Positions 45,034-53,334 of a stretch of 64,000 nucleotides of DNA are shown piece by piece. The notes beneath the pieces are model-generated. The model worked only from the letters and a program-made list of their open reading frames with translations, was not told the origin of the DNA and searched no databases. The position numbers and the translations under genes are program-made. Every line of letters begins with the position of its first letter. The first letter of the stretch is position 1. The stretch comes from Candidatus Binatia bacterium (GTDB lineage Bacteria; Desulfobacterota; Binatia; HRBIN30), in NCBI GenBank assembly GCA_937925685.1, contig CALAMI010000011.1, positions 301,383 to 365,382 of the forward strand, read 5' to 3'.

Positions 45034-46242
45034 TTATCGCTCCCAGGATACCTCTAAATCAGGGTTTTCAACTGCGGCCTGCGTTTCCTCCCAAGCGCGC
45101 GCCGCGGCGCTATGACGGAGCCACGCTTCGAAGTGCGCTAGCGCGATGACTTTGGCCAGCTCCAGCTGGCGACGCGGTGTCATTGCGGGAGGGTTGCGGC
45201 TCCCGAAGGGACACGGGAGCGGGCAACGAGTCAGCACGATTCCAGCTTCAACCCCGCCGAGTTGCTCCGCAAAGTTTAACGCGGCTGGGTCGTTAGCGAG
45301 CGCGCTGCCGAGAGCGGAACAACCCAAGTCGTCGGCATTGGACATCTGGCCGAAGAGGGTATCGGCGCCGTCAGTAAAAGCTGTGTGGTTTCCAAGCTTA
45401 AGGGTGAACAAGTATTTTGGAGCGGCTGCCTGACTAAACGCAAACAGAGCATTCGCCTCGTACGGTACAATGGCATCCAAGTCACCATGGACAATAGCTA
45501 AAGGTACTCGGGCGTGGGCATAAAAGCGTTTCCCGAAAAAGCAGGAAGGCGGGGCGAAGGCGACAGCAGCTCGCACGCGCGAGTCTCGCAATGCAGGGTG
45601 GAAGGAGGCTAAGAGGGTCGTGGCAGCGCCGAGGGAAAGCCCGGTGAGACCGATCCGACCTCGGTCCAACAAACCCTTGAATCGACGGAGCTCGGGAGTA
45701 GAAGGGTCCATTAAGGCGTTGATCAGAAAGCGCACATCTCCTGGCTGGTTGGCAAGATCTCCGAGTGTTGCCCCTCCTGGCGCTTGGAACGAACTTAAAG
45801 GAAAGTCGACAGCCGCTACCACATAGCCGTGCGAGGCTAGGTGCCGAGCGATATACGTTCCACCGCGCCGATTTCCGAGAAACCCATGGCTGTAGGCGAT
45901 GAAAGGTGCGGGTGCCGCACGGGTTGTCATGGGTGCATCGCGCTTCTCACTCGTAGCCTCACCAAGGACTGCTTCTGTGGGATACCAAACGGATGTGGTG
46001 AGGACGCGGCTGTTCGAGCCGGGAAAGGTGCGATTCGCCATCGTGGAGCGGCTCGTGTCCTCGAGAACCGTCTCTACATAGCCGACTCCGTAAGGTCCTG
46101 GCTGGAGCAGTGCCTGTGTGGTCAGCGGAGTGACCGGGCCTTCCGAAGGCTCGGCGTCCGAACCGCAAGCCGCAAGCACGGTTGCGAACACGAACAGCAC
46201 GAGTACGTGGGCATGCTTGCTGCATGCGAATTTGCCTGTCAT
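45034..46242 (-). CDS. Alpha/beta-hydrolase lipoprotein (PAF-acetylhydrolase/dienelactone type)
   Basis: Lipoprotein signal with lipobox LAAC; ATG 46242 was chosen over TTG 46278 because it gives a shorter, basic N-region (MTGKFACSKHAH...). The fold is an alpha/beta hydrolase: YSHGFLGNRRGG (oxyanion region), nucleophile elbow GLSLGAA, acid loop IVHGDLDAIVPYE and histidine LGNHTAF, i.e. a Ser-Asp-His triad. The pattern resembles PAF-acetylhydrolase isoform II-like or chlorophyllase-like enzymes. Substrate unknown. It lies first in a - strand unit with the ECF sigma gene and mtnA. Confidence 0.85.
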   Translation of the reverse strand: MTGKFACSKHAHVLVLFVFATVLAACGSDAEPSEGPVTPLTTQALLQPGPYGVGYVETVLEDTSRSTMANRTFPGSNSRVLTTSVWYPTEAVLGEATSEKRDAPMTTRAAPAPFIAYSHGFLGNRRGGTYIARHLASHGYVVAAVDFPLSSFQAPGGATLGDLANQPGDVRFLINALMDPSTPELRRFKGLLDRGRIGLTGLSLGAATTLLASFHPALRDSRVRAAVAFAPPSCFFGKRFYAHARVPLAIVHGDLDAIVPYEANALFAFSQAAAPKYLFTLKLGNHTAFTDGADTLFGQMSNADDLGCSALGSALANDPAALNFAEQLGGVEAGIVLTRCPLPCPFGSRNPPAMTPRRQLELAKVIALAHFEAWLRHSAAARAWEETQAAVENPDLEVSWER

Positions 46243-46338
46243 GCGGGCTGGATAGTGAAGAGGGTGCCTTAGGGTCAACTCGTTGGGCCCCCTTGCCTCG
46301 TCGTTGGTTTTGCGTCACACGACGCTGAGGGCGAAAAC

Positions 46339-47394
46339 ATGGCGAAGCGCAAACTTTCTGGCCGTGGTGCCACCTGTAATCCGGCGAATCGGTACGAGCG
46401 GCTGGAAGTCGTGCGGGAAGCGAATGGCTTCGAGGAAGGCTCTGACGAATCCACTCAGTATTACCGCGACAGCAGTCGTACCGTGCTTACCGCCAACGCT
46501 AGCCCCGACGTCCCGTTTCGTTTTAGCCTTAACCCGTATCGGGGGTGTGAGCATGGCTGTATTTACTGTTACGCACGCCCGACGCACGAGTATCTCGGGT
46601 TTAGTGCCGGGCTCGATTTCGAGCGCCGCATCTTCGTGAAGATAGAAGCTCCCGAGCTTTTGCGTGCTGCCTTGATTTCACCACGGTGGCAACCGCAGCC
46701 GGTGGCTCTGTCGGGCAATACGGATTGCTACCAGCCGATCGAACGTCAGCTCCGGATAACGCGGCGGTGTCTCGAAGTGTTGCTGGAGTTTCGCAATCCA
46801 GTGACAGTGGTGACTAAGAGCACCCTGGTATTACGGGACCTCGATCTCCTCCAAGATCTGGCACGCGCGAACTTGGCTCAGGTTGCCATTTCGATTACCA
46901 CACTTGATGGTCACCTCGCGCGCTTGCTAGAGCCGCGTGCCGCGCAACCGAAGCGTAGGCTGGAAGCCCTTTCCGCTCTTGCTAGCGCAGGAATTCCAAC
47001 GATGGTTATGGCGGCCCCAATCATTCCGGGGCTGAACGACGAAGAAATCCCTCGAATTCTCGCCGCGGCGCGCGACGCAGGGGCGTTGGCTGCAAGTTAT
47101 GTGCTGCTCCGATTGCCGCGACCGGTGGACGAGTTGTTCGCGAACTGGTTGCGCGAGCATCTGCCCAATCAACAACGTCGCATCCTCGGGCGGGTCCGCC
47201 AGTGCCGAGAGGGAAAGCTTTACTCCCCAGAATTCGGCACGAGAAAGACAGGAACAGGACCTTACGCAGATCACATTGGCGAGTTGTTCGCGTTGACCGC
47301 CCGCCGCTTGAGTCTCGACCGTCCACTGCCCAAACTAAACGTGAGTTTGTTCCAGCGTCCCGAAGGACCCGACGCCCAGTTGCGGCTGTTTTGA
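46339..47394 (+). CDS. Radical SAM protein, PA0069/Rv2578c family
   Basis: A 351-residue radical SAM protein related to spore photoproduct lyase. It has the CEHGCIYCYAR cluster motif (C-x3-C-x2-C) preceded by SLNPYRGC, typical of this family. VALSGNTDCYQPIERQLRITR and VTKSTLVLRDLDLL also fit the family. Biochemical function unknown; DNA-repair-like roles are speculative. It is divergent from the hydrolase lipoprotein gene with about 100 bp between starts. The final FQRPEGPDAQLRLF is the family's usual end. Confidence 0.9.
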   Translation: MAKRKLSGRGATCNPANRYERLEVVREANGFEEGSDESTQYYRDSSRTVLTANASPDVPFRFSLNPYRGCEHGCIYCYARPTHEYLGFSAGLDFERRIFVKIEAPELLRAALISPRWQPQPVALSGNTDCYQPIERQLRITRRCLEVLLEFRNPVTVVTKSTLVLRDLDLLQDLARANLAQVAISITTLDGHLARLLEPRAAQPKRRLEALSALASAGIPTMVMAAPIIPGLNDEEIPRILAAARDAGALAASYVLLRLPRPVDELFANWLREHLPNQQRRILGRVRQCREGKLYSPEFGTRKTGTGPYADHIGELFALTARRLSLDRPLPKLNVSLFQRPEGPDAQLRLF

Positions 47395-47400
47395 AGAGGG

Positions 47401-48330
47401 TCACGGGTGTGCGCGAGCGAGTAGTTCGAGAACATCACTGCTACTGACGAGATGCTCGCATAACCTGGTCGGGCCGCATTGGACGCAAGGTGCTGGTGCA
47501 GAGACAATGAAAACGCGATCGCCGTGTGGCCGCCAGTGTTGGGGAGTGCTCTGAGGGCCCATCAAGACTACCGTGCGCGTGCCGAGGAGTGCGGCCAGGT
47601 GGCTCACCCCGGAGTCGTTCCCGACGTAAAACGAGACGATGCGTAAGAGAGCGGCCACTTCCGGCAAGGGGCGACCCACGAACTGGACATCTGCACGTGG
47701 AACCGCAGTGCCGCGCTCGAGCTCTGCGGGACCAAGCAGGACAATTACTTGCCCCCTGGTGGCTTTTTTCCATCGCGCCACCAGAGAAGGGAAGCCTTGC
47801 CAGTTTTTCGCAATCGCCCCGCTTCCGGGGTGCACGGCCAGCAGCGGCCCAGGCAACCCTTGAAGCCTCTGCAGAAGAGGGGAAGAAGAGAAACGAATGT
47901 AGGAGACGACGTCGGCAAGATTGACCGGCCTCAGCCCGACACAACGTGAATAGTAGTCGATTGCGTGTTCGCTTGGTTGGAATGCTCGAAAAGGGAACAC
48001 CGCCGACCGGTACCTGGTTACCTTGGCCAAATTAGCGCTGAATGGAGCGATGCCGTAGCCGGTCCAGGAGTAGACATGTTGGAATTCAGAAAAAAGGTTT
48101 TGCCAGTCTGCGGCAATGAAGCTCTCCCGGAAGAGCGCAGCAACCGCTGGGTGCTCGGGAGGCCAACAGCGAACCCGTGGATGGGCAAGAAGTGCGGTCC
48201 ACTCTGCGCGGGCAACCAGAACCACTTCCTCATGGCGTTCTGCGAGGGCAAATAAGGTGGGCAGGAACAAGAGGAAGTCGCCTAAAGCCCCAGGAAACAG
48301 TACGAGAGCAACACCGTTCGATTGACTCAC
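47401..48330 (-). CDS. Glycosyltransferase family 9 (heptosyltransferase-like)
   Basis: GT9 enzyme as in lipopolysaccharide core synthesis, transferring heptose or another sugar. The start was put at GTG 48330 (309 residues). The long upstream extension of this frame is only antisense to cysK and has no family character. The N-terminus then reads MSQSNGVALVLFPGALGDFLLFLPTLFALAE, the GT9 start. AVHPGSGAIAKNWQGFPSL and FVGRPLPEVAALLRIVSFYVGNDSGVSHLAALLG are the donor-binding motifs with the GNDSG and the H-P-G-S-G segments. It is nearly back-to-back with cysK. Confidence 0.88.
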   Translation of the reverse strand: MSQSNGVALVLFPGALGDFLLFLPTLFALAERHEEVVLVARAEWTALLAHPRVRCWPPEHPAVAALFRESFIAADWQNLFSEFQHVYSWTGYGIAPFSANLAKVTRYRSAVFPFRAFQPSEHAIDYYSRCVGLRPVNLADVVSYIRFSSSPLLQRLQGLPGPLLAVHPGSGAIAKNWQGFPSLVARWKKATRGQVIVLLGPAELERGTAVPRADVQFVGRPLPEVAALLRIVSFYVGNDSGVSHLAALLGTRTVVLMGPQSTPQHWRPHGDRVFIVSAPAPCVQCGPTRLCEHLVSSSDVLELLARAHP

Positions 48331-48373
48331 CCGGGTGGCCCCTATAGTGTTTTGTTCGTTGGTCGTCGATTCT

Positions 48374-49309
48374 ATGGAGACCGCTCCCGCGCGCACGGTA
48401 CTCGATTTGATTGGCAACACCCCTGTGGTGAAGGTACGCAAGCTCCTTGAACCGGGATGGGCGGAGGTTTGGGCCAAGTTAGAATCGTTGAATCCGGGGG
48501 GCAGCGTCAAGGACCGGATTTGCCTTGCGATGGTCGAAGCAGCCGAACGCACCGGCCAGCTGCAACCTGGTGGCACCATTGTGGAGCCGACGAGTGGGAA
48601 TACGGGGATTGGTCTTGCCATGGTGGCGGCGGTGAAGGGTTATCGGTGTGTTTTGACCATGCCCGACACGATGAGTGAAGAACGTCGGAGTTTGCTTACA
48701 GCTTATGGGGCCTATTTAGAACTCACTCCCGACACTAAGGGAATGCATGCTGCAGTGGAGCGCGCCGAGGAGATTGCTCGCTCGAACCCCAACTACTTTA
48801 TGCCACAGCAGTTTCAAAACCGGGCGAATCCAGCCGCTCACCGATCTACGACCGCAGTCGAGTTGCTGGAAGCATTCGAGCGCATCGATGCTTTTGTCGC
48901 TGGCGTGGGGACCGGGGGTACCATTACCGGTGTAGGCCAGGTGCTACGGCAGCGAATGCCGCAAATCAAAATCTACGCCGTCGAGCCGGAAGCCTCACCG
49001 GTTTTATCTGGCGGTGAGCCGGGCTACCACGGTATCCAGGGTATCGGTGCGGGCTTCATTCCGGAAATTCTGGACACGACTATCTACGATGCCGTGTTGC
49101 GCGTGTCGGACGCGGACGCAGCGCACTACACCCGTCGCCTGGCGCGCGAGGAGGGCTTGCTCGTTGGTATCTCATCGGGGGCGAACGTGTGTGCTGCGTT
49201 GCGCGTTGCTAAGGAGCTTGGCCCAGAGAGAATCGTGGTGACGGTTCTGTGTGATACCGGGCAACGGTATCTGAGTACGGACGTGTTCGCCCCCCAGGAG
49301 ACCCCGTGA
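48374..49309 (+). CDS. cysK: Cysteine synthase A
   Basis: PLP enzyme that makes cysteine from O-acetylserine and sulfide. Start ATG 48374 gives METAPARTVLDLIGNTPVVKV, the normal N-terminus; an upstream GTG (48335) is less likely. The PLP lysine is in NPGGSVKDR, phosphate loop in GTGGTITG, and TSGNTGIG binds the substrate carboxylate. 311 residues is full length. Its TGA overlaps the GTG start of larE (GTGA 49306-49309), linking cysteine supply to sulfur-transfer chemistry. Confidence 0.94.
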   Translation: METAPARTVLDLIGNTPVVKVRKLLEPGWAEVWAKLESLNPGGSVKDRICLAMVEAAERTGQLQPGGTIVEPTSGNTGIGLAMVAAVKGYRCVLTMPDTMSEERRSLLTAYGAYLELTPDTKGMHAAVERAEEIARSNPNYFMPQQFQNRANPAAHRSTTAVELLEAFERIDAFVAGVGTGGTITGVGQVLRQRMPQIKIYAVEPEASPVLSGGEPGYHGIQGIGAGFIPEILDTTIYDAVLRVSDADAAHYTRRLAREEGLLVGISSGANVCAALRVAKELGPERIVVTVLCDTGQRYLSTDVFAPQETP

Positions 49310-50133
49310 GCGACTTAGAGTTGAAGCTTCACCTGTTACAGAACGAGCTGCGAGGGTATGGTCGCGTGCTCGTTGCCTTCTCTGGCGGGGTAGACTCCTC
49401 CCTCGTACTCCGTGTGGCACACGACGTTCTGGGCTCGCAAGTGATCGCCTTTACCGTGCACTCCCCAGCAGTGCCCGATCATGACTACCAAGCGGCACTG
49501 CGTTTAGCTGGTTCCCTTGGGGTTGAGCATGTGGTTGTAAAGGCTGACGAAACGGTCATCCCGGAGTATGCCGCAAATCCCGTTAACCGCTGCTATTTTT
49601 GCAAACGGCACCTGTTTCACTTGTGTGCTGTGGAGGCTGCCAGCCGAGGTATTCAAGTGGTCGCCGACGGCGCCAACCTTGACGACTTGAGCGACTACCG
49701 GCCTGGGCTCGAAGCAGCAGCCGAACACTCCGTAAAGCATCCCCTTGTCACCGCCGGGCTCCGCAAGGCCGATATTAGAGAGCTGAGTCGGCGCCTTGGC
49801 TTGGAAGCTTGGGACAAGCCAGCGAGCCCGTGTTTGTCGTCACGCTTTCCTTACGGCACCCGGATCACCACCGAGGCTTTAGCCCGCGTTGCACGAGCAG
49901 AAAAGCTGTTGCACGAGCTTGGCTTCCGTGAGTGCCGAGTCCGTTACCATGAACATCTCGCACGAGTGGAGGTGCCGACAGCCGACTTGGCTCGACTGCT
50001 CGCACCCGAGGTTCGCGCGCGCGTGATTACGGAGCTGCGCGCACTAGGTTTTTCTTACGTGACGGTTGATTTGCAGGGGTTGCGCTCTGGAAGCTTGAAT
50101 GAGGCTTTGGGATGGAACAAAAAGGCCAGTTGA
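49306..50133 (+). CDS. larE: LarE-type ATP-dependent sulfurtransferase, three-cysteine form
   Basis: PP-loop enzyme that adenylylates and then thiolates the nickel-pincer cofactor precursor of lactate racemase and related enzymes. The PP-loop is SGGVDSS (26-32). Cysteines: Cys96 and Cys99 (NRCYFCK) and Cys176 (SPCLSSRFPYG). In the L. plantarum enzyme Cys176 is sacrificed as sulfur donor; homologues having all three are reported to carry a [4Fe-4S] cluster and work catalytically, so this copy probably belongs to the cluster type. larB, larC and larA are not in the window. Translationally coupled with cysK. Confidence 0.9.
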   Translation: MSDLELKLHLLQNELRGYGRVLVAFSGGVDSSLVLRVAHDVLGSQVIAFTVHSPAVPDHDYQAALRLAGSLGVEHVVVKADETVIPEYAANPVNRCYFCKRHLFHLCAVEAASRGIQVVADGANLDDLSDYRPGLEAAAEHSVKHPLVTAGLRKADIRELSRRLGLEAWDKPASPCLSSRFPYGTRITTEALARVARAEKLLHELGFRECRVRYHEHLARVEVPTADLARLLAPEVRARVITELRALGFSYVTVDLQGLRSGSLNEALGWNKKAS

Positions 50134-50140
50134 CAAGACT

Positions 50141-50183
50141 CGGCAGCCAGGGGCCACGCACCGCCGCATGAACGGCGCTGCCG
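50141..50183. terminator. Possible bidirectional terminator hairpin
   Basis: CGGCAGC (50141-50147) pairs with GCTGCCG (50177-50183), enclosing an inner hairpin GCCG (50163-50166) / CGGC (50173-50176). It lies between the end of larE and the convergent pseudogene. The U-run behind it on + is short and broken. Confidence 0.35.
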
Positions 50184-50185
50184 GT

Positions 50186-50790
50186 TTATAGCCAGAGTGT
50201 GAGGGCCTGACGAATTACTGGTTTCGGTGCGCTGGTGAGAACATGGTCGTGGCTGCCCACGAAGAAGTCAAAACCCCACGGCAGAATGCGCCGGATCGAC
50301 GCGGGAAAGAGCTGCCCATCCCGAATCGATAGAGGCAGGACGCGCGTGGGTCCGAAACGACCCAAGGCGCCATTGAGCGGAGGGAAAAGCCATGCCCTCC
50401 AGTGGATTGTGCGGTGCGGAGGAAAATGAAATGCGAGCTCGGTCAAGATCAGTGTGCCCGAACCGAGGTGCACCACTGCGACTTCTTCCAGCACAGGGGT
50501 AACGCGAGCGTAACACTGCTTCACGTCATGGCACTGCGACCGAGATGCCTCATCTCCAAGGATATCGTCGAAAGGAAAGTCTTTTCGCTTTTACGCGAGC
50601 CCAGGAGGAACCAGGTTCGGGCGTTGGAGAAGGGCTCGCGACAGGGTCGCACGAAAAGCGGTGCATTTTTGTGGCACCTTCAGCCGCGACCTGGTCGAGC
50701 TCGTTCAAACCATTGCGGGTGGCTTCGTTAGTGAGGACTGGCGAGTGCATGAATGGCCCACACTAGCTCAGGCGAAGCCCTGTCATGCGT
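50186..50790 (-). pseudogene. Decayed DUF4336 (metallo-hydrolase-like) gene
   Basis: Conceptual translation on - gives pieces of one DUF4336 protein in order. About 50790-50745: an N-terminal piece ending LVWAIHAL. About 50750-50690: HSPVLTNEATRNGLNELDQV in a shifted frame. Then LKVPQKCTAF...NLVPPGLA, an in-frame TAA at 50591-50593, and after it KRKDFPFDDILGDEAS running to HLGSGTLILTELAFHF, RILPWGFDFFVGSHDHV and the stop near 50186. The order and motif spacing match the family, but at least two frame changes and one stop separate the pieces. I read it as a pseudogene; sequencing errors are less likely given several lesions. Exact upstream limit unknown. Confidence 0.6.
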
Positions 50791-51052
50791 CCACCAACTG
50801 TTCCCAAGAGCGGGGGTAAATGCCGATCGACACTGAAATTTCCTAGCCGATCGAGCGGAGGGGAGAACGTCACTGTTTGCTGTTACTGCTCGTAGTTCTG
50901 CGCGGCTTACTTTCCACCGCCACGCAGAACCGGCATTTTGCCTCTGTGGGTTGATCGCAGCTTGCGTAAGCCTTCTGACGGCAAGATTTCGTCGCGTTGT
51001 TTCGGCGTGAGACGCTGGATCGCTTGTGACCACGGCGTGACCGCTTCTCTAG
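50791..51052. other. Short stretch with no recognised gene
   Basis: Between the decayed gene and ispD. A - strand frame (50728-51033) has basic, unpatterned composition apart from its last part, which belongs to the pseudogene. ispF, often next to ispD, is not here. Confidence 0.4.
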
Positions 51053-51754
51053 CTACGTCGAAGAAGAATTCAGGATTTTGTTCCGTGCAAACCACTCCGC
51101 CCAGTCCCAATCTTCAAGAGTCGTGAGTTTACGGTTCGAAGCCTCGCCAGGTACCACGTGCACCCGGTAGCCACACTGTTCAAGCACCCCGGCCTCGTCG
51201 GTAAAACGCGACGTTAGGGACGCTGCCGTCCCCAAGGCATGCCGGAGCCAGTCCGCACGAGCAACCTGCGGTGTTTGTGCAACCCAGGTGCGTGCTCGGT
51301 CGAGAGTTCGTTCGACCACTCCAGCTTCGACGAGCTTGATCGTATCCACCGCAGGCAAGGCAGCGATTGCCGCTCCGTGAACCTGGGCAGCAGCAATGCA
51401 GGATTCGAACAGTCGCCTAGAGGCAAAAGGCCGGGCAGCGTCATGGACAACGACGAATGCAGCCTCCTGGGGGAGCGATTCTACGCCGTTCCGAACCGAA
51501 TCCTGCCGCTCCTGCCCTCCTCCGATGACATGAATCGGAAAAGGGAACCTCCCCCCAGTGCTAAGCGTCGTCGCCACATCAGCCTGTGCAGCGGGTGGAA
51601 CAACAAGCCACACGCCGCTCACACTAGGGACCCCCCGCAATGTCTCGAGAGAGTATTGGTACAGGGGACGCCCTGCCAGCGTCCGTAGTGCTTTCGGAGC
51701 CCCCGGCCCGAGTCGAACTCCGTGGCCGGCGGCGACCACAATCGCAACAGTCAT
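51053..51754 (-). CDS. ispD: 2-C-methyl-D-erythritol 4-phosphate cytidylyltransferase
   Basis: Third step of the MEP isoprenoid pathway: CTP plus MEP gives CDP-ME. MTVAIVVAAGHGVRLGPGAPKALRTLAGRPL is the nucleotide-binding loop with the conserved lysine (Lys21), VVHDAARPF is the family signature, and DTIKLVEAGVVERTLDRARTWVAQTPQ, TDEAGVLEQCG and V-P-G-x-x-x-N-x-K-L-T follow in order. 233 residues is normal. It is 73 bp downstream of carD, a gene pairing common in many bacteria. Confidence 0.94.
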   Translation of the reverse strand: MTVAIVVAAGHGVRLGPGAPKALRTLAGRPLYQYSLETLRGVPSVSGVWLVVPPAAQADVATTLSTGGRFPFPIHVIGGGQERQDSVRNGVESLPQEAAFVVVHDAARPFASRRLFESCIAAAQVHGAAIAALPAVDTIKLVEAGVVERTLDRARTWVAQTPQVARADWLRHALGTAASLTSRFTDEAGVLEQCGYRVHVVPGEASNRKLTTLEDWDWAEWFARNKILNSSST

Positions 51755-51827
51755 GCCTGGCGAGTAGCAACAAAACAGGCCCTAACCGGACCTGCAGAAG
51801 CAACGAGGACGGAAGTTTCCTCTCGAG

Positions 51828-52319
51828 CTATTGCGAAAAAATTTCCTCCAACTCCGCTTTGATTTTCTCTTCCGGGTGCGATTTGGCGATGGAGAGTTCC
51901 TTGATGAGCAGGTTACGGGCCAAATCCAACATTTTTCGCTCGCCGAAGGATAGTTCTTTGTCCGACTTCAGCACGCTCAGGTCGCGTAAAACACTGGCAA
52001 TTTCGAGCACCGAACCCGTCTTGATCTTTTCCGTATACTCCCGATAACGCCGGTTCCACGTCTGCTGGTCCACCAGCTTTTTCTTCTTACGGTCACGCAG
52101 AATTTGGTACACCTTGTTGACCATATCTCGACCGATCACCCGCCGGAGGCCCACAGCTTCCACGTTGTCAGTGGGAATCATGATGGTCATGTCATTGTCC
52201 AGGATGCGGAGCATATAAAACGTCCGCTCTTTCCCTTGAATGACCTTCGTCTGGATGCTCTGAATGACTCCGACGCCGTGAGCCGGGTAAACCACTTTTT
52301 CGCCAACCTTGAACGTCAT
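51828..52319 (-). CDS. carD: CarD-family RNA polymerase-binding regulator
   Basis: Binds the RNA polymerase beta subunit (CarD_CdnL/TRCF domain, about 1-65: FKVGEKVVYPAHGVGVIQSI...YMLRILDNDMTIMIPTDNVEAVGLR) and stabilises open complexes at promoters, often those of rRNA. The remaining helical domain (about 70-160) contains KKKLVDQQTWNRRYREYTEKI and SVLRDLSVLKSDKELSFGERKMLDLARNLLIKE, a full CdnL-type C-terminus. The GGGAGG ribosome site six bases before ATG 52319 supports the start. A strongly conserved, intact gene. Confidence 0.93.
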   Translation of the reverse strand: MTFKVGEKVVYPAHGVGVIQSIQTKVIQGKERTFYMLRILDNDMTIMIPTDNVEAVGLRRVIGRDMVNKVYQILRDRKKKKLVDQQTWNRRYREYTEKIKTGSVLEIASVLRDLSVLKSDKELSFGERKMLDLARNLLIKELSIAKSHPEEKIKAELEEIFSQ

Positions 52320-52672
52320 CGGTTCCTCCCTGGCCCTGAGTAGTTTCGGGATGCGTGAGCACGCACAAGTGGGCTAAATATCTGAAAAATCAGAATTTTG
52401 CAACCGTAATCTGGCGTGGAACGGGCGACAAGGTAAACACGCTCGTTAAGCACCGGTTCAGAAGCAACGCTAACCGTCTTACTTTGAAATAAAGTTCGGC
52501 GAACGCCACTCGAGCCAACACTAAGACAGTGACTCGGGGCGCGACACGACTCCCGTCGCTGCTGGAGGTTGGCTACGCTTGGCGGTCGCAACGTTGGCTA
52601 GCCGCTCCTCTAAGGCAATGCGTTCCCAGCGCTAAGCGCGGTGCAAACCCGAAACGCACGGGGCGACCAGAC
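52320..52672. other. Intergenic stretch, nothing recognised
   Basis: About 350 bases upstream of carD and behind the DUF167 gene. AT-richer than its surroundings near 52370-52410, where the carD promoter is expected. No RNA motif or gene was recognised. Confidence 0.4.
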
Positions 52673-53017
52673 CTAAGCTTTCTCGGTTTCTCCCTTGCAG
52701 CCAGTAACGAGTTGCTCGATCACGGTTGCAACTCGTTTTGGCTCGGAGGTGTGGACTGCGATGATTTTTCTTCGCGCATGGGTGCCCCGGTCAATTGCGA
52801 TGCAGGAAAGCGGCACCTCCAAGATTTCCGCAAGGAAGCGCCGTACTGCTTCGTTTGCGGCCCCGTCTTGCGCTCGCGCACGGATTCGAATCTTGACCGC
52901 ACCGCCGTGTGTACCGGCGACTTCTGTACGCGATGCACCAGGTTGGACGTAGACAGCAAAGCGCACTACCGTGCCGCTTGCTTGCTCCCGTGTTTGGGAT
53001 GGTTTTAACATCGACAA
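52673..53017 (-). CDS. DUF167/YggU-family protein
   Basis: A 114-residue protein with the DUF167 pattern VVRFAVYVQPGASRTEVAGTHGGAVKIRIRARAQDGAANEAVRRFLAEILEVPLSCIAIDRGTHARRKIIAV (shown in part here by its key points: PGAS, KIRI, DGAANEA, G-x-x-x-R-x-K). The family is widespread and of unknown biochemical role, often next to YggT or proline-synthesis genes. ATG 53017 or 53011 may be the start. Confidence 0.88.
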   Translation of the reverse strand: MSMLKPSQTREQASGTVVRFAVYVQPGASRTEVAGTHGGAVKIRIRARAQDGAANEAVRRFLAEILEVPLSCIAIDRGTHARRKIIAVHTSEPKRVATVIEQLVTGCKGETEKA

Positions 53018-53334
53018 AAACCTTTTTTGGCCTGGCGGCCCGAGGCTAGAACGGAAACGACGACCGTTTGGACACCAAGTAAGTAACTAGGCAAACTGAC
53101 CCGTGCTAGCGCTCCTAGGGGACGGGATGCGCAAGCTCGAGCAACGCCAGGGCTTTGCGAATTTACCGAGCTGCAAGTTTGCTCCCTGATCGTCCTTCGC
53201 AAACGGTTCGCTTTAAGAGCCCGAGGCCGCCTTTGCCTCTTTTCTTGTGCGGGCAACGCTTGCCGAGCCCCCAAAAAAATCCTTGCTTGGCGCCGTCGTT
53301 CCGACAATATTGCCTCGCTGAGGGACGTAAGCAG
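53018..53334. other. Upstream region of the LamG gene
   Basis: No gene. A small hairpin, GAGGC 53222-53226 / GCCTC 53234-53238, followed by TTTTCTT on +, could be a leader terminator about 90 bases before the LamG start. Other structure was not seen. Confidence 0.35.

Noticed and set aside
48331..48621. 97-residue N-terminal extension of the GT9 gene
   Set aside because: It is antisense to the cysK start and has no GT9 character; GTG 48330 gives the normal N-terminus.
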